Part shown: positions 26,455 to 35,386 of the stretch, piece after piece
Layout of the letters: the number at the start of each line of letters is the position of its first letter
Position numbering within the stretch: the first letter of the stretch is position 1
Position numbers and translations under genes: made by a program
Notes under the pieces: generated by a model
What the model saw: only the letters and a program-made list of their open reading frames with translations
The model's database searches: none
What the model was told of the DNA's origin: nothing
Assembly (NCBI GenBank): GCA_012032345.1
Contig: JAAUQI010000005.1
Coordinates: 1-64,000 of the forward strand
DNA: 64,000 nucleotides
Direction of reading: 5' to 3'
DNA from: Leptolyngbyaceae cyanobacterium RM1_1_2
Lineage (GTDB): Bacteria > Cyanobacteriota > Cyanobacteriia > Phormidesmidales > Phormidesmidaceae

Positions 26455-26527
26455 CCAGCTGCTGAACTGGCTGTTTATAATGGCTGATCTCAGCAAAGAG
26501 GCCGATTGATGAAGTGGTTAAACGAAA

Positions 26528-27373
26528 GTGCCTGAGCTGCCTGAAGTAGAAACTGTTTGTCGAGGACTCAATCAGGTCACGCTCAATCAATCGATCAGGG
26601 GTGGGAAAGTGTGCCTGGAGCGCACAGTTGCCTACCCTTTTGTCTTAGCTGATTTTTTAGCGGGGCTGACTGACCAGTCAATTGTGCAGTGGCACCGCCG
26701 AGGCAAGTATTTATTGGCTGAGCTCCAGCGTGGCGCTGATGCAGGCGGCTGGCTGGGGGTACATCTGCGTATGACGGGGCAGCTGCTGTGGCTGTCTCAA
26801 ACAGCTTCTTTGCAGTCTCACTGCCGCGTTAGATTATTTTTTGATGGCGACCACGAACTTAGATTTGTCGATCAGCGCACCTTTGGCCGCGTGTGGTGGG
26901 TGCCCCCTGATCAGCCTCTAGAAACCATTATCTCTGGATTAGCGATGCTAGGGCCAGAGCCTTTTAGTGATGAGTTTTCGGTGGATTATCTCAAGGCTGT
27001 TTTAAGCAAGCGCCAGCGCCCGATTAAAAACGCTCTCTTAGATCAGGCTCTGATTGCAGGCATTGGCAATATCTATGCAGATGAAGCCTTATTCCTCAGC
27101 GGCATTCTGCCCAAGACTCCTTGCAACGGTTTGAGTCCCGATCAGATCCAGCGGCTGCATCACGCTTTACAGCAGGTGCTAGCGGCTGGCATTAGCGCTG
27201 GCGGTACGACCTTCAGCGACTTCCGCAGCGTAGCGGGTGTTAATGGTAATTACGGTGGTGAAGCCTGGGTCTATCACCGCGAAGGTCAGCCCTGTCGAGT
27301 ATGCGGTACTGCCATTGAGCGCCTGAAGCTAGCGGGTCGTTCTGCCCATTATTGCTCTAGCTGCCAGCATTAG
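26528..27373 (+). CDS. mutM: Formamidopyrimidine-DNA glycosylase
   Basis: 281 residues from a GTG start. The mature N-terminus PELPEVETVCRGL supplies the catalytic Pro and Glu. The central block IKNALLDQALIAGIGNIYAD is the helix-two-turn-helix that contacts DNA. The C-terminal zinc finger has CRVCG and CSSC. It removes 8-oxoguanine and ring-opened purines and then cuts the strand, which suits an oxygen-evolving cell. The length is standard. It lies 227 bases after psaE and converges on the next gene. Confidence 0.95.
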   Translation: MPELPEVETVCRGLNQVTLNQSIRGGKVCLERTVAYPFVLADFLAGLTDQSIVQWHRRGKYLLAELQRGADAGGWLGVHLRMTGQLLWLSQTASLQSHCRVRLFFDGDHELRFVDQRTFGRVWWVPPDQPLETIISGLAMLGPEPFSDEFSVDYLKAVLSKRQRPIKNALLDQALIAGIGNIYADEALFLSGILPKTPCNGLSPDQIQRLHHALQQVLAAGISAGGTTFSDFRSVAGVNGNYGGEAWVYHREGQPCRVCGTAIERLKLAGRSAHYCSSCQH

Positions 27374-27461
27374 ATTTCTTCGCTCAGATAGATTCAGATA
27401 AGACTCATCCCATCAGGTCTAGATCCCCTTCAGGAAAAACATTTTCTGCCTGAATGCCTGA

Positions 27462-27983
27462 CTAGGCCAGCCGCCGCTGCAGGTTACGAATGTGAATGGC
27501 ACGGCTAAAGACAGTGGCACTTTTATCGCTCAGCAGAACATAGACCCTGCCTGAAAATAACTGGCGCAGGGGCGATCGCTGGTAGACCAAAGCGCCCGCT
27601 TCTTCGTCTACTAGGGTATAGCCCATCTCGCTCAGGGCCTGATTCAGCGATCGCAAAAACTGCTGTTTACCCTTAAAAGGCAGTTCTAGCGCCAGCGTTT
27701 GGTTAAAATAGGCAGCGAGCAGCCCCCCCAGCAGCCCCACGCCAGTGCCTAGCTGCGCCGGAAAGCCTGTCTCTAAACCAACGTGTAGACTTTGAGCCAC
27801 CAGCAAGGTGGTAATCAGGCCAATACCGGCAAAGTAGTATAAAAATGTAAATCCAAAGCCAGGGCCGGGTTGCGCCGTATTCACTGGTTTACCTGCATGT
27901 GTTTCTATGTCAGCATTGTCTCGGTTAAAGCGACTTTCCGGCAACTGCCCTGCACATTCTCGGCGTTTGGGGCGATAATTCAA
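27462..27983 (-). CDS. Conserved membrane protein of unknown function
   Basis: About 173 residues from a TTG start at 27983 (NYRPKRREC follows; AAGAG lies just upstream). A longer frame from a TTG at 28043 would overlap the divergent ABC gene. A hydrophilic N-terminus is followed by a membrane pair (FTFLYYFAGIGLITTLLVAQ, then GTGVGLLGGLLAAYF). A soluble domain of about 75 residues contains LRSLNQALSEMGYTLVDEEA and ends with ATVFSRAIHIRNLQRRLA. I recognise this only as a cyanobacterial hypothetical. The start is uncertain. Confidence 0.65.
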   Translation of the reverse strand: MNYRPKRRECAGQLPESRFNRDNADIETHAGKPVNTAQPGPGFGFTFLYYFAGIGLITTLLVAQSLHVGLETGFPAQLGTGVGLLGGLLAAYFNQTLALELPFKGKQQFLRSLNQALSEMGYTLVDEEAGALVYQRSPLRQLFSGRVYVLLSDKSATVFSRAIHIRNLQRRLA

Positions 27984-28017
27984 AACAGACTCTTTTGGTG
28001 TAAATGGATGCTGCAGG

Positions 28018-29067
28018 ATGATTGAAGTTGAGCACCTGAGCAAAACTTATGGGGCAACGCCTGCGATTCGAGACGTATCGTTTCGAGTCGAGACCGGAGA
28101 AATTTTAGGATTTCTTGGCCCCAACGGTGCTGGAAAAACCACCACCATGCGAATCCTGACAGGCTATCTGCCTGCTACCAGCGGCAGTGCCCGCATTGGT
28201 GAGTATGAAGTTCACGCTGATTCGATGGCGGTACGGCGGCGGATTGGCTACCTGCCTGAGAGTCCACCGCTCTACCCGGACATGAGCGTTGAGGGATTTT
28301 TGCACTTTGTAGCCCGCATTAAAGGCGTTGTTGCAGGCGATCGCCCTCAGAGAGTTGCTATGGCGATTGCTCGCTGTGGCTTAGACGATAAGCAGACGGT
28401 CTTGATTCGTAAGCTCTCGAAAGGTTACCGGCAGCGGGTAGGCATTGCCCAGGCAATCGTTCATGATCCGCCCGCAATTATTTTGGATGAACCCACGGTG
28501 GGGCTGGATCCACGACAAATTATTGAAGTGCGAAAGCTGATTCGGCAGCTAGCGGGTGATCATACTGTGATTCTCTCAACTCACATCCTGCCAGAGGTTA
28601 GCGTCACCTGCGATCGCGTTGCTATTATCAATCGCGGCCAGGTAGTCGCCACCGATACGCCCCAAAACCTAATGAGCCGACTTAGCGGCGGCACGGGTTA
28701 CGAGCTAGAGCTAGAAGGCGATTTGCAGGTGGCCCAGCAGCAGCTCCAGGCTCTGCCCCACATTCAGCAGGTCACTGTTTTAGCAGATGATAACTTGCCC
28801 TCCCAGCGCCACCGGCTGCAGGTGATGGCGGCGACAGCGCTAGATCCCGGACGGGCGATCGCGGCTGCAGTGGTGCAGGCGGGGCTAGGACTCTATCAGC
28901 TCCGGCGTACAGCAGCCACGCTGGAAGATGTCTTTATTAACCTGACCACTCAGGAGACTGTAGAATTTGAAGCGACTGACCGTGAGCTGGTTGCACCTGA
29001 AGCTGTCAAATCTCACCCAACAGACTCGCCTGTAGTCGATCTAGCCGCTGAGGAGAACGCCCCATGA
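28018..29067 (+). CDS. ABC exporter ATPase, GldA-like
   Basis: 349 residues. The nucleotide-binding domain has Walker A GPNGAGKTTT, signature LSKGYRQRVG, Walker B PAIILDEPTVGLD and switch His in LSTHILPE. A C-terminal extension of about 110 residues (LELEGDLQVAQQQLQALPHI, then ATLEDVFINLTTQE) is typical of ABC-2 type exporters of the GldA/NosF kind. It powers the permease encoded next; the two genes overlap by four bases. The cluster of ATPase, permease, GldG-like protein and DUF4340 protein is a conserved set whose substrate is unknown in cyanobacteria. Confidence 0.88.
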   Translation: MIEVEHLSKTYGATPAIRDVSFRVETGEILGFLGPNGAGKTTTMRILTGYLPATSGSARIGEYEVHADSMAVRRRIGYLPESPPLYPDMSVEGFLHFVARIKGVVAGDRPQRVAMAIARCGLDDKQTVLIRKLSKGYRQRVGIAQAIVHDPPAIILDEPTVGLDPRQIIEVRKLIRQLAGDHTVILSTHILPEVSVTCDRVAIINRGQVVATDTPQNLMSRLSGGTGYELELEGDLQVAQQQLQALPHIQQVTVLADDNLPSQRHRLQVMAATALDPGRAIAAAVVQAGLGLYQLRRTAATLEDVFINLTTQETVEFEATDRELVAPEAVKSHPTDSPVVDLAAEENAP

Positions 29068-29861
29068 GAATAGTTGCAGGTAATGTTTTGGCAATCTATC
29101 GGCGGGAGCTGCAGAGCTATTTTGCCTCACCGCTGTCCTATGTGGTTGCCGGAATTTTTTGGATCATTGGCGGATTTTTTCTCAGCATTATCCTGCTTGG
29201 CCCCCAGGGCATCATTGCTCAAGTCGCCGCTGCCGACCAGGTGGGGACGCAGGCTCCCGTAGATGTAGTCTATGAGTTTCTCAAAGCCTATTTGGGGCTG
29301 CTGGGTTCTCTGTCGATGTTTATTTTGCCCATCTTATCGATGGGGCTTTATGCCGAGGAGCGTAAGCGCGGCACCTTGGAGCTGTTGGCTACCTCACCCA
29401 TGACCAACTGGGCCGTAGCGCTGGGCAAGCTGCTGGCAGTTTTGACCTTTTATGTGACGCTGCTGCTGCCTTTACTGCTGTGCGAGGTGGTGGCCTTGAG
29501 TGCCTCAGAGCCACCTGTGCAGCTAGGCGTATTGCTTTTGGGGCACGGAGGGCTAGTACTGCTGGCGGCGGCTATCCTGTCCCTGGGCATGTTTATCTCG
29601 TCGCTTACAGAGAGTACGGTGCTGGCCGCTATCATGTCTTTTGCCCTAGTCCTGACCCTGTGGGTAATTGACTTAGTCGCAGCGGCCTTTCCGGGCTGGT
29701 TGGGAGCGGCGCTCGAGCACCTGTCGCTGCTGCGGCACTATACCGACTTTACCCAAGGCATTTTGGACACGAGCGGACTGATTTTGTTTGTGAGCTACGT
29801 GGGACTGGGGCTGTTTTTGACGGCCCAGTCAATTGAGGCTCTGAGGTTTCAGCGATCTTGA
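29064..29861 (+). CDS. ABC-2 type permease, GldF-like
   Basis: 265 residues with about six membrane helices. The first is at residues 20-45 (YVVAGIFWIIGGFFLSIILL). Conserved features include the soluble loop after it, the EERKRGTLELLATSPM motif of ABC-2 permeases near residue 93-108, and a final helix ending LFLTAQSIEALRFQRS. It forms the export channel with the preceding ATPase. The four-base ATGA overlap shows tight coupling. The substrate is unknown. Confidence 0.88.
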   Translation: MRIVAGNVLAIYRRELQSYFASPLSYVVAGIFWIIGGFFLSIILLGPQGIIAQVAAADQVGTQAPVDVVYEFLKAYLGLLGSLSMFILPILSMGLYAEERKRGTLELLATSPMTNWAVALGKLLAVLTFYVTLLLPLLLCEVVALSASEPPVQLGVLLLGHGGLVLLAAAILSLGMFISSLTESTVLAAIMSFALVLTLWVIDLVAAAFPGWLGAALEHLSLLRHYTDFTQGILDTSGLILFVSYVGLGLFLTAQSIEALRFQRS

Positions 29862-29900
29862 TTAAGATACTCACGTTTTTCGCCGTCCCTGGGGCCTGAT

Positions 29901-31664
29901 ATGAAAAAATTAAACGTTTCTTCTAAATCTCTTAAGCACCTGATCTGGCCGGGGTTAGCCCTGATCACGGCGGGGCTGGTTGCAGCGGCAGTTAGCGGCT
30001 GGGCGCTGCTGCCTGCGGTGTTCCTGATGGCAGGTTTGGGGCTGGCTGTGCTAGGGGCCTGGTTTGGTAGCCGGGGGCTGGAGGGCTTTTGGCAGCAGCG
30101 ATCGACTCAGGTGGGCACAAATGCGCTGCTGGCAACGGCAGCGGTGCTGGTGATTTTGGCCCTGATTAACTTTTTGGCCGTGCGCTACTCGGCTCGGCTA
30201 GATCTGACTGAAAATCAGCTATTCACCCTAGCACCGCAGTCTGAGCAGGTGGTGCAAACGCTGAGCCAGCCAGTCAAGGTGCTGATTTTCGATGTAGCCC
30301 CCAATCCTCAAGATCAGCAGCTCCTTAAGAGCTATCAGCGGCAAAACCCCGACCAGTTTAGCTATGAGTATGTCAACCCCTATGAGCAGCCAGTCCTGAG
30401 CCAGCAGTTTGGCGTGCAGACTCCAGGGGAGGTCTATCTCACAGCAGGCGATCGCCGCCAGCTAGTGCAGCGCCTAAACGAAAGCGATCGCCTCTCAGAG
30501 CGCCAGTTAACCAATCAGCTCGATCGACTAGGCAGCGATCGGGAGGCTACTGTTTACTTCCTGCAGGGGCATGGTGAGTATGTAATCGACGGTACCAAGG
30601 CCGGACTGTTTGAAGCGGCTCAGAGCCTAGAAGAAAAAAACTATACGGTTAAGCCGCTCAATCTAGCCGCTCCAGAAACCGAGACAGAGGATCTAGAATC
30701 GCTGCTAGAGCCAGACGCCACCGAGCCAGAAGCGCCAGCAGCAGGGACAGCCACCTCCCCAGAAAATCCAACAGCCGCCCCGGCAGATTCGAGTGATCAG
30801 CCGCAGATTCCAGAAGACGCCAGCGTGGTGATTATTGCGGGGCCACAGCAGGCGCTCTTTGAGGCTGAAATTCAGGCACTAGAGACTTACCTAGCGCAGG
30901 GAGGCAATGCCCTGGTGATGGTTGATCCTAATACCCGCAATGGTCTGGACAACTTTTTAGCCAGCTGGGGCGTGGCCCCAACTCAAGAGATAGTGCTGGA
31001 CAACTCTGGGGCAGGTCAGCTTGTCGGGCTTGGCCCTGCTGCCCCGATCGTGTCTGATTATGGCAATCATCCCATCACTCAGGAGTTCGGCGGGGGTCGC
31101 TCCTTTTACCCGGTGGTGCAACCCTTAGAAATCACCGAAGTGCCTAACGTGACGGCCACGCCTCTGCTGATAACGGGCAACGAAACTCAGGCGCAAACGA
31201 TTTCAGACGAGGGAGAGCTGCAGTTTGACCCGGCTCAGGCTCCTCAAGGCCCCTTTGTGGTAGGGGTCGCTCTAACCCGTCCGGCGCAGACCTCCGCTGC
31301 CTTGTTACCAGACTCTGCCTCAAGGTCGGCAACTGGGGAGGCCGGTGCTGAGGGTGCCGATGAGGCCGATGAGGCCGATGATACAGACGCTCCCGCTGAA
31401 ACCCGCATGGTCGTGCTAGGCAACTCTAGCTTTGCCTCAGATGGTCTGTTTCAGCAGCAGCTCAATGGAGACGTCTTTTTAAACTCAATTAGCTGGCTGG
31501 GCCAGCAGGCGGATGAGACCCTCTCGATTCGGCCCAAAGAAGTCACCCGGCGGCGGATTTTGATGACCCCAACGCAGCAGATAAGTATTGCCGTCTTTGC
31601 CTGCTTGATCCTGCCGCTGATTGCTATTGTCGGGGCGGTGGTGATGTGGCTTAGGCGACGATAG
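29901..31664 (+). CDS. GldG-like ABC-associated membrane protein
   Basis: 587 residues. Helices lie near 17-35 and 38-55, with a third at about 73-95 (ALLATAAVLVILALINFLAV). A large extracytoplasmic domain follows, with RLDLTENQLFTLAPQSEQVV, YFLQGHGEYVID and NALVMVDPNTRNGLDNFLAS, the marks of the ABC-type auxiliary (GldG) family. An acidic low-complexity insert (about 255-305) and a Glu/Ala/Asp-rich run near 480-500 look disordered. One helix closes the protein (about 563-583). In Flavobacterium, Gld homologues are needed for gliding; in this organism the role is open. Confidence 0.85.
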   Translation: MKKLNVSSKSLKHLIWPGLALITAGLVAAAVSGWALLPAVFLMAGLGLAVLGAWFGSRGLEGFWQQRSTQVGTNALLATAAVLVILALINFLAVRYSARLDLTENQLFTLAPQSEQVVQTLSQPVKVLIFDVAPNPQDQQLLKSYQRQNPDQFSYEYVNPYEQPVLSQQFGVQTPGEVYLTAGDRRQLVQRLNESDRLSERQLTNQLDRLGSDREATVYFLQGHGEYVIDGTKAGLFEAAQSLEEKNYTVKPLNLAAPETETEDLESLLEPDATEPEAPAAGTATSPENPTAAPADSSDQPQIPEDASVVIIAGPQQALFEAEIQALETYLAQGGNALVMVDPNTRNGLDNFLASWGVAPTQEIVLDNSGAGQLVGLGPAAPIVSDYGNHPITQEFGGGRSFYPVVQPLEITEVPNVTATPLLITGNETQAQTISDEGELQFDPAQAPQGPFVVGVALTRPAQTSAALLPDSASRSATGEAGAEGADEADEADDTDAPAETRMVVLGNSSFASDGLFQQQLNGDVFLNSISWLGQQADETLSIRPKEVTRRRILMTPTQQISIAVFACLILPLIAIVGAVVMWLRRR

Positions 31665-31673
31665 GAGATTTTT

Positions 31674-32393
31674 ATGAAGCTACAGCGTAATACGGTCATT
31701 CTCTTAGTCGTGGCTTTGGGGCTAGGGGGCGTCGTGCTTATTAGCGAGTCGCAGCGATCGCCTGACACCGCTGACACCCTAGAGCAAGACCAGGGCGATC
31801 GCCTGTTTGACTTTGAAGAAGCCGACGTTCAAACCCTCACGGTTGATGCCGACAATGGAACGCTGCGCTTTGAACGGGATGGGGCTGGCGAGTGGCAAAT
31901 GACTGAGCCAGAAAATACCCAGGCCGAACCTGCCGCGATCGCCTTTTTGCTGAACCTGTTGAGAACCGAGTCAGCCCGAGAGACCCTGAACATTACCTCG
32001 GCAGAGCAAGCTGATTTTGGCTTTGATCCTCCCGCTGCCACCGTTGAGTTCGCCCTAGCCGACGGGACGACTCACACCCTGACTCTGGGCACTACAGCCT
32101 TTAGCGGTGACGCCGTTTACGGCCTCATTGACGCTGAAGCAGTGCCGCTGCCAGAGGACGCCGGAGAGATTGCCGTGCAGGTAGTGCCGATTGACTTTGT
32201 TAATGCGGTCAATCGACCCGTGGAGGAATGGCAAGTAGCGATCGCGCCAGCTACCCCTGACGCCAGCACCCCAGCGGCAGGGTCTTCTAGTGAGAGCCAG
32301 TCTAAAGCGGCTGAGTCGCCTGATCCGCCTAATCTCGAAGCATCACCCTCTACACCCCCAGAGGCTGCGCCCCCAAGCAATAGCCAGAATTAG
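31674..32393 (+). CDS. DUF4340-family protein of the ABC cluster
   Basis: 239 residues. An N-terminal anchor helix (about 5-24, NTVILLVVALGLGGVVLISE) leads to an extracytoplasmic DUF4340-like domain with LTVDADNGTLRFERDGAGEW, LLNLLRTESARETL and FALADGTTHTLTLG. A Ser/Pro/Ala-rich tail of about 45 residues ends the protein. It begins nine bases after the GldG-like gene and is the last gene of that operon. DUF4340 proteins almost always accompany GldG-type genes, but their function is not established. Confidence 0.85.
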   Translation: MKLQRNTVILLVVALGLGGVVLISESQRSPDTADTLEQDQGDRLFDFEEADVQTLTVDADNGTLRFERDGAGEWQMTEPENTQAEPAAIAFLLNLLRTESARETLNITSAEQADFGFDPPAATVEFALADGTTHTLTLGTTAFSGDAVYGLIDAEAVPLPEDAGEIAVQVVPIDFVNAVNRPVEEWQVAIAPATPDASTPAAGSSSESQSKAAESPDPPNLEASPSTPPEAAPPSNSQN

Positions 32394-32420
32394 CGTTAAA
32401 AAAGATCAGGCTTAGAAAGG

Positions 32421-32523
32421 TATAGCGGAAGGCAGAAGGCAGAGGGCAGAGGGATGAATAGGATGTCGGTTACGTGAGGATTCAGCGATCTGAGCTGTCC
32501 TAATCAAACTGCGGTTTGCTGTA
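32421..32523. repeat. MITE-like dispersed repeat, family 1, copy B
   Basis: A 103-bp element that aligns base for base with 17309-17411 (about 15 mismatches). The inverted ends are TATAGCGGAAGG and GGTTTGCTGTA. It lies 27 bases after the end of the Gld-type operon. Confidence 0.8.
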
Positions 32524-32781
32524 AAAGCAAGATTGCGCTCTATGCCCTCCAAAACTGCTCCTGACTTTTCAGCATCTCGCTGGCCGAAGTCAGGATTTGC
32601 AAAGATCTTTTAAGCCAGAGTTAACCTGTTTCTCAGGTTCGATGTTTAACGTTTAGCAAATAGCTTTAATTGAGCTTGTTTTGAGGGAGCCGCTTGAAGC
32701 TTTTTAGAAACTTTCTGGCTTTGGTTGAAAATATTCCATTACTGCAAATTTGAAGTGATGATGTGAGAGAGCGAGTTTGGT
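32524..32781. other. Intergenic region before the DUF4864 gene
   Basis: With the repeat to its left, this makes nearly 390 bases without a gene. It includes A/T-rich segments near 32640-32750 that probably hold the promoter for the DUF4864 gene. No RNA gene or terminator was recognised. Confidence 0.4.
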
Positions 32782-33144
32782 ATGTCAGAAATGACGTTGA
32801 CTCAGGATAAAAAGCTTGCGATTCGAGCTGTGGTACAGGAGCAGCTCAGAGCTTTTCAAGCTGATGACAGTGATGCTGCCTTTGTTTTAGCGGCTCCCAG
32901 CATTCGGCAAAAACTTAAGACAGCAGACAGCTTTCTGACTCTGATCAAAACAAACTATTACCCCATCTATCGCCCTAGGTCAGTTGTTTTTGAGAGTTCT
33001 ACTTTTTTTCAGAATATTCCTACGCAGCTAGTTATGTTTCTGTCGCAGCGGTCTGAGCTATTTCGGGCTATGTACCTAATGGAGCAGCAGACGACTAGAG
33101 ACTGGCTAATTCAGGGCTGCTACCTGTTTCCGGTCAAAAAGTAG
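32782..33144 (+). CDS. DUF4864-like protein
   Basis: 120 residues with no membrane helix or signal peptide. The motif series KLAIRAVVQEQLRAFQADDS, DAAFVLAAPSIRQKL and NYYPIYRPRSVVFE, with DWLIQGCYL at the end, fits the small NTF2-like DUF4864 family. The cone-like fold could bind a small ligand. The function is unknown. It is convergent with the ABC permease gene, leaving two bases between stops. Confidence 0.8.
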   Translation: MSEMTLTQDKKLAIRAVVQEQLRAFQADDSDAAFVLAAPSIRQKLKTADSFLTLIKTNYYPIYRPRSVVFESSTFFQNIPTQLVMFLSQRSELFRAMYLMEQQTTRDWLIQGCYLFPVKK

Positions 33145-33146
33145 GC

Positions 33147-33919
33147 TTAATAGCCTCCCAGGAGTCCTCTGCGCTTAGCCTGCTGCTCGGCCCAGCGAAA
33201 GATGAGCAGACCGATGCCAAAGTAAAAGATGCCATTGGCGATCGCAATGCCAAGCCGTAGCGGATCGAGGGCTTCACCTCGCGCCATCAGGTCACGCAGC
33301 AGGCCGGTACTGGGCAGCATCGGCAAGAGCTGAGCAATCCAGTAGCCTGGGCCAGTCCACTCTTCAGTAGGGGCGGCCAGCAAAAACAGCAGCGCGAACT
33401 GAAACACGCCCAGCACCTGCTGCACCCGCTTGAAAACCAAGGCGCAGGCTCCCATAAAAAAGGCTAAACCGTAGCCTGCCATCAGCATTGTCATTAGCGG
33501 CAAAACCAGCGTCGGTGGGAACGCCAAGCGGCTGCCTGTAATGCCAATCAGGATTGAGAGAATCAGCACTATCAGCGTCAGGCGCAGCGCCAGACTGGCG
33601 AAGGCTCGGGCGATAAAAATCTTAGGTGCTCCAAACGGAGACAAAAAACCTGCTCTAAAGTCCCGGTTTGGGCCTCTAGCTGCAGGCCAATGGCAATATC
33701 GTTGACAATATACAAAATTAGCGTCCAGGCCACATAGCCAATGACCACAGCATCTAGGCGATCGCCAAAGCCTACAGCTGGCCCCGCCATGTACTGAGCG
33801 CTGAGAAACAGGCCGTAAAAAACGGTCGTGATGATAAACAGGCCGGCAATCACCTCCGCCGGGTAACGAATGAACTGAATCCAGGTGCGCTTAAGTTCGC
33901 CCATTAAGAGTTCAAACAT
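33147..33919 (-). CDS. ABC-2 type permease (one apparent frameshift)
   Basis: The protein begins at ATG 33919 (MFELLMGELKRTWIQFIRYP) and has two N-terminal helices. It reaches GTLEQVF and then drifts to a stop. The continuation, LSPFGAPKIFIARAFASLAL followed by four helices (such as LTLIVLILSILIGITG), lies one frame back. Reading the run of six A on the plus strand at 33643-33648 as seven restores one protein of about 257 residues. GTLEQ is the conserved cytoplasmic motif of ABC-2 permeases. Its start overlaps the upstream ATPase gene by eight bases, so both subunits are translated together. Confidence 0.82.
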
Positions 33920-34895
33920 GTTGCTCTCCCCGTACCAGCTTGAGAAAAATCTGAGTTAAATCGGCCCGGTCTTTGACAACTTCGACCAGCGGTAGAGGTT
34001 TGAGCAGATCTAGAAGCTGATAGAGCTGGGTAGATTTACCAGAGAACGTGATCTGATTGGGGTGGGCCATAGCCCCCAAGGCCGCGATCGCCTGCTTACG
34101 GTTTTCATCTAAGTCGCCTTCAAACTTGATCTGATAGGTAGAGCCAGAAAACTGCTGGATCAGATCTCGGGTAGGCTTTTCAGCAATGATCTGCCCTTGG
34201 CGAATGATGGCGACGCGGTCGGAGAGTTCTTCGGCGACATCAAGCTGGTGCGTGGTGAGCAAAATGGCACAGCCAGCGTCAGCAATTTGCCGCACCAGGG
34301 TTTTGACGGTTTCGCTGGCTTCCACATCTAGCCCTAGCGTGGGTTCATCTAGCAGCAGCAGTCGAGGCTGATGAATTAGGGCCACGGCGATCGCTAGTTT
34401 TTGCTGCATCCCCCGTGACAGCTTCTGTACCGGAGTATTTCGCTTGTCGAGCAGGTCAAACTGTTTGAGTAGCTCGCTGCCTCGCTGCCTGGCTAGACGA
34501 CTGGAAACGCCGCGCAGGACACCAAAATAGTCTAGATTTTCCAGGGCCGTCAGTTTCCAATACAGGTTGCGGTTGCCTTCTAGCACCGCGCCCACCTGCT
34601 TTAGCGCCCGTGCCTGCTGGTGGGGATCGAGTCCGGCAATGCGAACGCTGCCGCTATCGGGCCGAATCAGGCCCGCAATCATTTTGATGGTTGTGGTTTT
34701 GCCAGCACCGTTGGGGCCAAGAAAGGCCAGAACCTCCCCGGCATAAATCGTCAGGCTGACGTCGCGCACGGCCTCAAAGCGCTTTTTGCCTCGGCCATAG
34801 CTTTTGCGCAAGTGGTGAACTTCCAGGGTTGCTGTCAGCTCCGAGGCGTTAGAGGCAAAATGGGTCGTTGGAAATGAAGGAAGCTCCAGCGTCAT
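33912..34895 (-). CDS. ABC exporter ATPase, DrrA-like
   Basis: 327 residues. It has Walker A GPNGAGKTTT, signature LSRGMQQKLAIA, Walker B LLLLDEPTLGLD and switch His in LTTHQLDVAEE. A C-terminal domain of about 90 residues (STYQIKFEGDLDENRKQAIA) is as in DrrA/CcmA-type exporters. It pairs with the overlapping permease gene. Exporters of this class move lipids, glycans or antibiotics; no substrate can be inferred here. The first 25 residues are probably disordered and the start could be shorter. Confidence 0.88.
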   Translation of the reverse strand: MTLELPSFPTTHFASNASELTATLEVHHLRKSYGRGKKRFEAVRDVSLTIYAGEVLAFLGPNGAGKTTTIKMIAGLIRPDSGSVRIAGLDPHQQARALKQVGAVLEGNRNLYWKLTALENLDYFGVLRGVSSRLARQRGSELLKQFDLLDKRNTPVQKLSRGMQQKLAIAVALIHQPRLLLLDEPTLGLDVEASETVKTLVRQIADAGCAILLTTHQLDVAEELSDRVAIIRQGQIIAEKPTRDLIQQFSGSTYQIKFEGDLDENRKQAIAALGAMAHPNQITFSGKSTQLYQLLDLLKPLPLVEVVKDRADLTQIFLKLVRGEQHV

Positions 34896-34958
34896 AGCGT
34901 AGCGGCACGTAATGCCTTAACCTTTCTTAAGAATGTCTCATTATCCTAACGCGAAATC

Positions 34959-35369
34959 ATGAGCCAAAAAGAACAGCTAATTGCAATGGCAGAAGACGAA
35001 CTGACAGAGTACAGCAGTGAAGCGCGAAAAATTGAGAAGCTGCGCCGTAAGTTTAGCTTCGCGGTTTCGCGGCAGCAGCAGCAGCAAATTCGTCACGAGA
35101 TTATGGACGAACTGCCCCAGAACTTTGTGGCTCAAGTTGTAGAAGAAAATCGTCAAACGGTGGCGCTACCGTTTTGGGGCATCGGGGGCCTGGGCCTGCT
35201 GCTGGGAATTTCTGCAACCCAGCCGCTAGATTTTATTGCTACAGGCGTTGGCTTCTATGCCGCCTTTAGCATTCAAAAATGGGGCTGGAATTTGCAGGCC
35301 CGACGCCTCGTGATTAAGACTATTGACAACATTGAATACCGGATTCTACACCCTGACGAGGCTGAGTGA
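34959..35369 (+). CDS. Conserved hypothetical membrane protein
   Basis: 136 residues. The first 65 are a charged helical region (EYSSEARKIEKLRRKFSFAV, then QQQQIRHEIMDELP). Two short hydrophobic segments follow (FWGIGGLGLLLGIS and FIATGVGFYAAFSI) and a hydrophilic tail ends YRILHPDEAE. It probably sits peripherally or as a hairpin in a membrane. The family is not recognised. It is divergent from the DrrA-like gene and convergent with the NERD gene. Confidence 0.7.
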   Translation: MSQKEQLIAMAEDELTEYSSEARKIEKLRRKFSFAVSRQQQQQIRHEIMDELPQNFVAQVVEENRQTVALPFWGIGGLGLLLGISATQPLDFIATGVGFYAAFSIQKWGWNLQARRLVIKTIDNIEYRILHPDEAE

Positions 35370-35386
35370 GCAGGCGCTGACTTTGC

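Noticed and set aside
23447-33648. T6/A6 runs as programmed frameshift or phase-variation sites
   Set aside because: No standard -1 slippery heptamer with stimulatory structure was seen, and the same direction of loss at seven unrelated sites, some in two-base runs, fits sequencing loss better.
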